From: a bacterium
Lineage (GTDB): Bacteria > ARS69
Length of the DNA: 6,102 nt
Assembly: GCA_025774865.1 (NCBI GenBank)
Contig: JALGZO010000548.1
Coordinates: 1-6,102 of the forward strand
Reading direction: 5' to 3'
Each line of letters opens with the position of its first letter. The stretch's first letter is position 1. Position numbers and translations under genes: made by a program. Under the pieces are notes generated by a model, which saw only the letters and a list, made by a program, of their open reading frames with translations, was not told the DNA's origin and did no database searches. Positions 1-5,955 of this stretch are shown in pieces.

Positions 1-3000
1 GAAGGTCACCTCGACGGACGCCGAGTCGCCCGGAGCCACCGTGAACGGGCCGGCTCCCGCCGTGATCTCGAAGTCCCCGGCATCGACCCCTTCGAGCGTC
101 GTCGCTGTCACTGCGAGATCCGACGTCCCCTCGTTCGACACGACGAACGTGTGCGGCACGGTCTCGGCGAGCCTCGCGTCACCGTAGTCTTGCAAGGCAG
201 GACTCACGGCGATGTCGGGTTCCACGCCCCGGCCGGTGAGCGGAACATCGAGGGTGGGAGTTTCGAGATCGTCCGTGACGAGCCGAAGCGTGACCGTCTT
301 CGGGCCGAGAGTGGACGGCGAGAAGGTCACCTCGACGGCCGCCGAATCGGTCGGCGGGACCACGAACGGGCCGGTTCCGGCCGTGATGCTGAACTCCGCG
401 GCGTCGATGCCCTCGAGCGTGGTCGCCGTCACCGAGAGCGGTGCCGTCCCGGCGTTCACGACGCTGAAGGTGTGGACCGCGGTCGCGGGGAGTCGTACGT
501 CCCCGTAGTCGTACGAGGCCGGATGAACTTCGGGATCCGGCTCCACCCCCTGGCCGGTGAGCGCCACGTCGACCGTACTCTCGTCGAGATCATCGCTCGT
601 GAGGCGGAGCGTGGCCAATCGAGCCCCGAGGGCTGACGGCTGGAAGGTCACCTCGATCGACGCCGAATCGCCGGGCGCCACCGCGAACGGGCCGCCCCCC
701 GCCGTGATGCTGAAGTCCGCGGCGTTCACTCCCTCGAGCGTCGTCGCCGTCATGTTCAGGACGGATGTCCCTTCGTTCACGACCAGGAACACTCGAGCCG
801 TGATCTCCGACAGACGGCGATCGCCGTAGTCGTGCGCCGTCGGACTGACGGTGATCTCCGGCGTGATGCCCTGGCCCGAGAGGGGAACGTCCGCAGTGGG
901 CTCGTCGATGTCGTCGCTGGCAATCGTGAGCGTGGCCGACTTTGAACCCGCCGACGATGGTGCAAAGCTCACTTCGACGGTCTGCGAGTCTCCCGGCGCC
1001 ACGGTGAACGGTCCCGCCCCCGCCACGATGCCGAACTCCGTAGCTTGCGCTCCCGCGATCGTCGTGGCGGAGACGTTGAGTACCGTCGTGCCTTCGTTCC
1101 GGACGACGAACCCGTGCGAGGTGTTCGCGGTCACGACCACCCCCCCCCAGTCGTAGGCCGTGGGATTCACCGTGATCTCGGGCTCCACGCCAGCTCCCGC
1201 CAGCGCTACGTCAACGACGTTCTCGTCGAGGTCGTCGCTCGTGAGGCGGAGTGTCGCGGTCTTCGCGCCGAGCGTCGTCGGCTGGAAGCTCACCTGGACG
1301 GAAGCCGAGTCTCCCGGCGCCACCTGGAACGGTGCCGTGCCGGATTCGAGAGTGAACGCCGCGGCGTCAACTCCTTCGAGAGTCGTCCCCGTCACCGCGA
1401 GTCCGGCCGTTCCCGTGTTCCACACCACGAACGTCTGCGACGCAGAGGCGGAGAGACGAAGCCCGCCGTAGTCGTGAGCGAGGGGCCCGACGTTGATGTC
1501 GGGCTCGATGGCGGTAGCCGAAAGCGGCACGTCGAGGGATCCTTCGTCGAGATCGTCGTTCGTGATGTTCAGCGTCGCCGTCTTGGGGCCGAGCGACGAC
1601 GGTGAGAAGCGGATCACGACCGAGGAGGAGTCTCCCGGCACGATCGTGAACGGAGCGGCCCCGGTCACGATGCTGAAATCCCCGGCGTCGACGCCTTGGA
1701 GAGCCGTCGCGGTGACCAGCAAGTCGGACGTGCCTTCGTTCACCACGAGGAACGTATGATCGGCCGTCTCGGTCAGCCGGATCCCGCCCCAGTCATACGC
1801 GGCGGGGTACACCGCGACCTCGGGTTCGACCCCCTCCCCGGCAAGTGCGATGTCCGACGGGTTTTCGTCGGGATCGTCGCTCACGAGGCGGAGCTGCGCG
1901 GATCTCGGGCCGAGCGCCGTCGGGTCGAAAGTGACTTCCACGGTGGTCGATTCGCCGGGTGCAAGACCAAACGGTGCCGCTCCGGCGGTCACGGCGAAAT
2001 CCTCCGGGTTGGTGCCCACCAACGACGTGGCTGTCACGCTCAGCGGGGACGTGCCCAGGTTCCGGACATCGAACGTGCGCGACGCGACGTCCGACAGCCG
2101 GAGCGCCCCATAGTCGTGGGCGGTCGGATCGAGAAAGATGTCCGGCTGCACTCCGCGACCGGCCAGGGCCAGGTCGAGCTGCGCCTCGTCCGGGTCGTCG
2201 CTCTCCACCCTCAAGAAGGCACTCTTCAATCCGAGTGAGCTCGGGTGAAAGCTCACCTGCACCGCCGCCGAATCTCCCGGAGCCAGCACGAGGGCGCCGC
2301 CATTCGCGACCACGCTGAACTCGGTCCCATCCGGACCCACGACCGTGGACGAGTCAACGCTGAGATTCGACGAGCCGTCGTTCACGAGCGTGAAGATCCC
2401 CACGGAGGTCGAGTCCACGAGGACGTCCCCCCAATCGAGCACGGTGGGGGCGATAGTGATGTCCTGCTGCAGTCCCGTCCCCGTGAGCGGCAAGTCGATC
2501 GTCGATTCGTCGGGGTCGTCGCTTTGAAGCCGGAGCGCAGCCGTCTTCGGCCCCGGCGTCGTCGGAGAAAAGGTCACCTCGACCGTGAGAGACTCGCCCG
2601 GAGCGAGGCTGAACGGGGCCCCGCCCGCCGTCAGGGCGAAGTGGCTGGAGTCCGCTCCGACGATCGTCGAGCCGGTCACGGAAAGCGACGCGGTGCCCGT
2701 GTTCGTGACGTCGAACGTGCGCGAGGCGCCCGTGCCCACGACCACGCCTCCAAAGTCCTGTGCGGCGGGACCGACGGCGATGTCGGGATCCGTGCCGACG
2801 CCGCCAAGAATCACGTCGAACGGGCTTTCGTCCGGATCGTCGCTGGTCACGCGCAAGATCGCAGTTCTCGGTCCGAGAACCGTCGGTTGGAACGCGACGT
2901 CGATCGACACCGAGTCAGCCGGAACGACAGTGAGGCTGTCCGTGAACACGACCGCAAAGTCGGTCGCCGCGGCGCCCGTGATCTCCAACGACGTCAGGTG

Positions 3001-5955
3001 CAGATCCGACGTACCGACGTTCCGAATCTCGAGTCGCTGCTGGACCACCTCTCCGATTCTGGATGGGCCGAACCCGAGGCCGGGCGAGGCGTCGAGGTCT
3101 GGCTCGACTCCACGCCCGTCGAGTGCCACGTCGACCTGACTCTCGTTCTGGCCGTTGCTCAGCACCCGCAGAACGGCGCTCTTGTCACCCAGGGCGGTCG
3201 GATTGAATTGCACTTGTACGAATCGCGTCGTACCGGAAGCGAGAGTCCCGGGACTGCCCCCGGAAAGGATGGCGAACTGACTCGAGTCGACCCCGGCAAG
3301 CGCGATCGAGCTGATCACGAGGTCCGCGGCGCCGTCGTTGAGGATCTGATAGGAGTGGTCCGTCGTTTGCCCGAGCACGACGTCGCCGTAGTCGAACCCG
3401 GCCGGGGTGATCGTGATGCCGGGGGTGGCCACGGTTCCGGTGACGATGAGCTGTGGAGGGTTCGTCCCTTCGTGCGTGCTGTAGTAGGTGCTGTTCGAGA
3501 TGCCGCTCTCGATCCGAAAGCTGACGGGACCCGGCTGCGTCACCGCCGACAGCACGTCCATCTCGACCCACTCGCCCAGAGGCACTGCGCCGAAGTTGCC
3601 GGCGGCCGGCCCCGTGATCGCGGGCGCGTTGCCGGCCGTCAGCCCGCTCTCGTCCCACGGGTTCACGGTCCCGTTGAAGAAGATCGACGTGGGATACACC
3701 GATCCACCGTCGTTGCTTGCGTCCGTCACGAACAGTCGGAGCGTCGCTCCGGTCACTGTCTGTAGGCTGTCGATCTGGAATTTGACGTACGACCAGTAGT
3801 TCGGATTTCCCGCGCGAACCCGCATGTTCGGCTCGCTTCCGTAGTTCGTCGTGGGGGCCGAGTCCCTGACGTGTCCGTCGTCGGTCGATGTGAGCTGGAA
3901 CAGGGAACCGAGCCCTACGGAGATCGTCGCGACCACCTCGTTGCCGGTCAGGGCGTAGTCGGCCGCCCGGTACGTGAACGAATCCACGCCGGCGTAGCCG
4001 GGGGACGGATCGTAGGTGAACGATCCGTCCGGGTTCAGAACGAGGAGTCCATTCGCGGGTGGGTTGGTCACGAATGCGGTGAAGGAGTCGCCGTCCGGGT
4101 CGACGTCGTTCAGAAGCACTCCGGGAGCGGCGATGTCGAGGAGGGCGTCCGTGTCCGTCGCATACGCATCCGGCTGCGCGAACGGCGCGTCGTTGAAGGG
4201 TTGCATCTCGATGTTCACGACCGCCGAGTCGACGGCACCCAGGATGTCGATTGCGTTGTACGTGAACGAGTCGGATCCGGAGTAGTCAGAGTTCGGCGTG
4301 TAAATGAGCCCACCGTCGATCGCCACGGACGCGTTCCCGTGGACGGGAGGCGTGAGGAGCATCGCCCCGAGAGCGTGACCGTCCCCATCCGTGTCGTTGG
4401 CCAAGAGCCCCGGCGGCGTCACAACGAGGGCGACATCCTCGTCGGTCGAATAGCTCTCGCCCAGCGCCACGGGCCAAATGTTCGGTACGAACTGCGCCGT
4501 GAGGGTCGCGTTCGCCGTGACCACGAATGAGTCGGGGCTCGCGTTCCCCGTCAGCGGCCCGGTCCACGCCTGCAGTCCCCATCCCGGGTTGAAGCTCGCC
4601 GTTGCCGTCACCGTGGTTCCCAGGGCGTAGTTGCCGCCGGGCGGTTCGAGCTGGACGCTCCCCTGTCCCACCGTCTGGACGGTGATGTCGTAGTAAGGGA
4701 GGGGGTCGTCGTTCTGGATCGTCACGACCCCGGTGGAGTCGACGATCTGCCCCTCGTTGGTCGCGTTGCTGAGGACGATGTAGAACTCCTCGTCGTCCTC
4801 GTAGATGAGGTCGCCGCGAACCGGCACCGTGATGACGCGACTGGGGTATGTTCCCGACAGCGTGGCCGTTCCCGACTTCGAAACGTAGTCGACCTCTGCG
4901 TCGGCCGTTCCCGGGGCCGTCGCCCAGTCCACTTGGATCTGCCGTCCGTCGCTCCCGGACACGGAAATCGTGAACTCCGCCGGAATGGTTCCCGCATCCG
5001 GCTCGAGCACGACGACGTCGGACACGATGACAGCGCCGCCGCCGCAGCCCGGGCGGTTGACGATCGGCGGATTGCCGTCCCAGGGATTGCGCAGGATGTC
5101 CCACGGGTTCTGCGGGTCCGTCGTCACCGTGATCCGCACGGGATCCTCGGAGTGGCCTCGTCGCACGGAGATGCGCATGATGTTCGGCGCCAGGGGGAAC
5201 GGGTTGTCCTGGATCCAGGTGTGATCGTTCCCGTGGCCATAGAAGACAGGCTTGCCGAACGCGATTGCCGACGCCTGGAGCTGATCGAAGAACACATCTC
5301 GATTCCCGCCCTCGAAGGCGTGGCCGAACACGACGAGCGCGCGGACATTCGAGCCGTGCTCGCTCAGCTGCTCGACGAGCCAGTCCGCGCAGTCCTGGAC
5401 GCGGGTGGCGGAGCCCGACTCCTCCTGGCTCGGGAGCGTGACTCCCACGAAGAGAACGCCGTCGATGACGAACGCGAAGTTCGACGGCCGTCCGATTTGG
5501 CGAACGACCGTGAAGGGTTTGCAGAAGTTGTCGTCGAACGCCATGAAGTTGTCTTCCCAGTACAACCACCCCTGATCGACGTCGTCGCAGTCCCCCCACT
5601 CGTTGTCCCCGGGGGTGATGAAGACCGGGATCTCGCACTGCCTCAGAATGTTCGCGGCGTTCGTGTAGCGGTACTCGTCGCAGGGTACTCGCCCGATAAT
5701 GTCTCCGAGGTGCATGTAGAACTGGGACGGGCTGTACAGGTTGAGGTTGTCCACGTGGTCCTGGAGATCCGCGAACTCGGTGTCGTCGTAGGGATAGTCT
5801 CCCGTCAGGGAGAACGTGACCGGGGCGTCCTGGGCCCGCGCGGAGGTGGGTAGCGCGAGGCAAAGACCGAGAAACACGGCGCCGCTGAGGAAGCGGCCGC
5901 GGGGGCGTGAGGGGATACGATACGGCGTCGGTAGCGCGTCCGAGATGCTGGTCAT
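1..5955 (-). CDS. Giant secreted metallophosphoesterase with Calx-beta, InlB-type, cadherin-like, DNRLRE and choice-of-anchor D repeats (3' end outside window)
   Basis: The frame is open for 1,985 codons and runs off the left edge, so the protein is longer than this. The ATG at 5955 is chosen because an in-frame TAG lies at 5991-5989, no other ATG, GTG or TTG occurs between them, and a signal peptide follows directly. No good Shine-Dalgarno sequence precedes it. Domains in order: signal peptide 1-41, calcineurin-like phosphoesterase about 42-300, Calx-beta 309-418, InlB-type repeat 421-494, two cadherin-like Ig domains 495-684, DNRLRE/CBM96-like domain 685-844, choice-of-anchor D repeats from 845. 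The inferred job is an exported phosphoester hydrolase held on a long beta-sandwich stalk, with any anchor or sorting signal at the unseen C-terminus. The protein is rich in Asp, Thr, Ser, Val and Gly and poor in Lys, as usual for exported repeat proteins. The reading frame is very secure. The substrate is unknown, and the enzyme could also be a degenerate, non-catalytic member. Confidence 0.95.
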   Translation of the reverse strand, partial: MTSISDALPTPYRIPSRPRGRFLSGAVFLGLCLALPTSARAQDAPVTFSLTGDYPYDDTEFADLQDHVDNLNLYSPSQFYMHLGDIIGRVPCDEYRYTNAANILRQCEIPVFITPGDNEWGDCDDVDQGWLYWEDNFMAFDDNFCKPFTVVRQIGRPSNFAFVIDGVLFVGVTLPSQEESGSATRVQDCADWLVEQLSEHGSNVRALVVFGHAFEGGNRDVFFDQLQASAIAFGKPVFYGHGNDHTWIQDNPFPLAPNIMRISVRRGHSEDPVRITVTTDPQNPWDILRNPWDGNPPIVNRPGCGGGAVIVSDVVVLEPDAGTIPAEFTISVSGSDGRQIQVDWATAPGTADAEVDYVSKSGTATLSGTYPSRVITVPVRGDLIYEDDEEFYIVLSNATNEGQIVDSTGVVTIQNDDPLPYYDITVQTVGQGSVQLEPPGGNYALGTTVTATASFNPGWGLQAWTGPLTGNASPDSFVVTANATLTAQFVPNIWPVALGESYSTDEDVALVVTPPGLLANDTDGDGHALGAMLLTPPVHGNASVAIDGGLIYTPNSDYSGSDSFTYNAIDILGAVDSAVVNIEMQPFNDAPFAQPDAYATDTDALLDIAAPGVLLNDVDPDGDSFTAFVTNPPANGLLVLNPDGSFTYDPSPGYAGVDSFTYRAADYALTGNEVVATISVGLGSLFQLTSTDDGHVRDSAPTTNYGSEPNMRVRAGNPNYWSYVKFQIDSLQTVTGATLRLFVTDASNDGGSVYPTSIFFNGTVNPWDESGLTAGNAPAITGPAAGNFGAVPLGEWVEMDVLSAVTQPGPVSFRIESGISNSTYYSTHEGTNPPQLIVTGTVATPGITITPAGFDYGDVVLGQTTDHSYQILNDGAADLVISSIALAGVDSSQFAILSGGSPGTLASGTTRFVQVQFNPTALGDKSAVLRVLSNGQNESQVDVALDGRGVEPDLDASPGLGFGPSRIGEVVQQRLEIRNVGTSDLHLTSLEITGAAATDFAVVFTDSLTVVPADSVSIDVAFQPTVLGPRTAILRVTSDDPDESPFDVILGGVGTDPDIAVGPAAQDFGGVVVGTGASRTFDVTNTGTASLSVTGSTIVGADSSHFALTAGGAPFSLAPGESLTVEVTFSPTTPGPKTAALRLQSDDPDESTIDLPLTGTGLQQDITIAPTVLDWGDVLVDSTSVGIFTLVNDGSSNLSVDSSTVVGPDGTEFSVVANGGALVLAPGDSAAVQVSFHPSSLGLKSAFLRVESDDPDEAQLDLALAGRGVQPDIFLDPTAHDYGALRLSDVASRTFDVRNLGTSPLSVTATSLVGTNPEDFAVTAGAAPFGLAPGESTTVEVTFDPTALGPRSAQLRLVSDDPDENPSDIALAGEGVEPEVAVYPAAYDWGGIRLTETADHTFLVVNEGTSDLLVTATALQGVDAGDFSIVTGAAPFTIVPGDSSSVVIRFSPSSLGPKTATLNITNDDLDEGSLDVPLSATAIEPDINVGPLAHDYGGLRLSASASQTFVVWNTGTAGLAVTGTTLEGVDAAAFTLESGTAPFQVAPGDSASVQVSFQPTTLGAKTATLRLTSDDLDENVVDVALAGAGVEPEITVNPTAYDWGGVVVTANTSHGFVVRNEGTTVLNVSATTIAGAQATEFGIVAGAGPFTVAPGDSQTVEVSFAPSSAGSKSATLTIASDDIDEPTADVPLSGQGITPEITVSPTAHDYGDRRLSEITARVFLVVNEGTSVLNMTATTLEGVNAADFSITAGGGPFAVAPGDSASIEVTFQPSALGARLATLRLTSDDLDESTVDVALTGQGVEPDPEVHPASYDYGDVRLPATAVHTFSVVNAGTAPLSVTATTLEGIDAAEFSITAGTGPFVVPPTDSAAVEVTFSPSTLGPKTVTLRLVTDDLETPTLDVPLTGRGVEPDIAVSPALQDYGDARLAETVPHTFVVSNEGTSDLAVTATTLEGVDAGDFEITAGAGPFTVAPGDSASVEVTF
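220..2145 (-). repeat. Block R5-R10 with a partial two-repeat (642-bp) alternation
   Basis: Within the array, repeats R5 to R10 alternate at three separated sites. R5, R7 and R9 carry AHDYG near the start, LRL(V/T)SDD late, and ALAG or ALTG at the end. R6 and R8 carry AYDWG, LNIT or LTIA, and PLS at the same sites. R10 carries YDYG, LRL and PLTG, so it follows the even pattern only in part. Hand-counted identities over 107 residues are R7/R9 67, R7/R8 52, R6/R8 57, R6/R7 55, R8/R9 59, R9/R10 63. The odd class is supported by overall identity and the even class hardly at all. Confidence 0.5.
1140..1148 (-). repeat. Nine-G homopolymer inside repeat R8
   Basis: On the coding strand the codons TGG GGG GGG GTG (residues 1603-1606) give nine consecutive G. 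R6 encodes the same DWGG motif but breaks the run with GGC. Loss of one G would read TGG TCG TGA directly afterwards, so translation would stop at 1133-1131 with R8 onward lost. Gain of one G gives no immediate stop. Tracts of this length can slip during replication. Confidence 0.6.
3424..3903 (-). other. DNRLRE / CBM96-like beta-sandwich domain (residues 685-844)
   Basis: The segment begins FQLTSTDDGHVRDSAPTTNYG and continues with YWSYVKFQID, VTGATLRLFV, the NPWDESGLT segment, WVEMDVLSAV and ISNSTYYSTHEGTNPPQLIV. In the DNRLRE family the order is a DxxvRd..P..NyG opening, a R/K-F-D strand, A.LRL, W.E..LTw and a closing (S)rE....P.L.v. All are recognisable here, so the call is firm. Some relatives bind polysaccharide, so this part may hold the protein on a glycan. 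That is inferred from the family only. Confidence 0.85.
3904..4197 (-). other. Cadherin-like / Big_9 (tandem-95) Ig domain 2, residues 587-684
   Basis: The second copy starts at FNDAPFAQPDAYATD, carries LLNDVDPDGD and then GSFTYDPSPGYAGVDSFTYR. Compared with the first copy, the calcium motif reads DVDPDGD instead of DTDGDG, and the opening DED is replaced by DTD. The two copies sit directly end to end, as usual in this family. Confidence 0.9.
4198..4473 (-). other. Cadherin-like / Big_9 (tandem-95) Ig domain 1, residues 495-586
   Basis: The domain opens with GESYSTDEDVAL, has the LLANDTDGDG calcium-site motif, and then LIYTPNSDYSGSDSFTY followed by the closing AVVNIEM strand. These are the standard marks of the bacterial cadherin-like 'tandem-95' or VCBS-type Ig repeat. 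The family is used for adhesion and length extension on the cell surface. DTDGDG suggests calcium-dependent rigidity. Confidence 0.9.
4474..4695 (-). other. InlB-type bacterial repeat (Flg_new_2-like), residues 421-494
   Basis: A single copy of the roughly 70-residue repeat found in many secreted proteins. It begins YYDITVQTVGQGSVQLEP, continues with YALGTTVTATASFNPGW, then LQAWTGPLTG, and closes with NATLTAQFVP. The order GxGSV, G(T)xVTxTA, GWxxxxWxG and TAxF is diagnostic. It probably acts as a spacer and has no known catalytic role. Confidence 0.85.
4702..5031 (-). other. Calx-beta domain (residues 309-418)
   Basis: The stretch shows the usual pattern of this calcium-binding beta-sandwich: an opening strand followed by EPDAGT, a central VDWATAPGTADAEVDYV, a VITVPVRGD strand, the acidic EDDEEFYIVLSNAT segment, and the closing VVTIQNDDP. 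It directly follows the phosphoesterase, after a short linker with Cys304 and a GGG run. In the family the acidic loops bind calcium and stiffen extracellular rods. Calcium binding here is inferred from EDDEE and NDD. Confidence 0.9.
5056..5832 (-). other. Calcineurin-like metallophosphoesterase domain (residues about 42-300)
   Basis: This is the only enzymatic part visible. Motifs in order: TGDYPYDD at 51-58 (motif I), HLGDIIG at 82-88 (motif II, Asp85), TPGDNEW at 114-120 (motif III, Asn118 and Glu119), VVFGHA at 208-213 (His212), and FGKPVFYGHGNDH at 233-245 (His241, His245). From memory, one group of bacterial phosphoesterases carries GDTPY, HVGDIK, PGDNEWTDC and FGKPVLLVHGDTHYF in the same order, and this domain matches that layout. 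Members of the fold bind two metal ions and hydrolyse phosphomono- or diesters. Motif I has Pro where the classical DxH has His. The last motif is GHGNDH rather than HGDTH. Five cysteines (93, 107, 123, 145, 189) could form disulfides outside the cytoplasm. The family is secure, the activity is not. Confidence 0.88.
5833..5955 (-). other. Sec-type signal peptide (residues 1-41)
   Basis: A long polar N-region with arginines at 13, 17, 19 and 21 is followed by a hydrophobic stretch (about 22-36, FLSGAVFLGLCLALP) and the site A39-R40-A41, an AxA signal peptidase I motif, before Q42-D43. Cys32 sits within the hydrophobic core, but the residue before it is Leu, so this is not a lipobox and a lipoprotein is unlikely. 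Two arginines are not adjacent, so there is no Tat motif. The 20-residue N-region is long but within range for large bacterial exported proteins. Confidence 0.85.

Larger units (their letters stand above)
1..3423 (-). repeat. Tandem array of choice-of-anchor D (ASPM-SPD-2-Hydin type) repeats R1-R11, 321-bp period
   Basis: Ten complete copies and a partial eleventh follow one another with no linker. Positions on the + strand: R1 3103-3423, R2 2788-3102, R3 2467-2787, R4 2146-2466, R5 1825-2145, R6 1504-1824, R7 1183-1503, R8 862-1182, R9 541-861, R10 220-540, R11 1-219 (cut by the window). Each starts P-D/E-I, then xxP...DYG or DWG, NxGTxxLxVTxT, DF.I..G..PF.VAPGDS..VxVxF.P...G.K.A.L, SDDxDE, and ends D(V)xLxGxGVE. 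R1 and R3 to R10 are 107 residues. R2 is 105 and the most diverged. Neighbour identity at protein level is about half to two thirds by hand count, so the copies are old. The Ig-like folds probably form an extended stalk. The array continues beyond the left edge. Confidence 0.95.

Noticed and set aside
1-3423. The 321-bp periodicity as a non-coding satellite or CRISPR-like array
   Set aside because: Period and conservation follow codons of one continuous reading frame and match a known protein repeat family; there are no short identical repeats with unique spacers.
2245-3765. Plus-strand open frame of 506 codons opposite the repeat array
   Set aside because: The translation is Arg/His/Val-rich, shows only the reflected 107-residue periodicity of the real gene and has no recognisable motif. 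The other plus-strand frames (for example 151-636, 1045-1605, 4933-5853) fail for the same reason.
5860-5862. Cys32 as a lipoprotein attachment site
   Set aside because: The residues before it are L-G-L, so the position just before Cys is Leu and not Ala, Gly or Ser, and an AxA cleavage site follows nine residues later.
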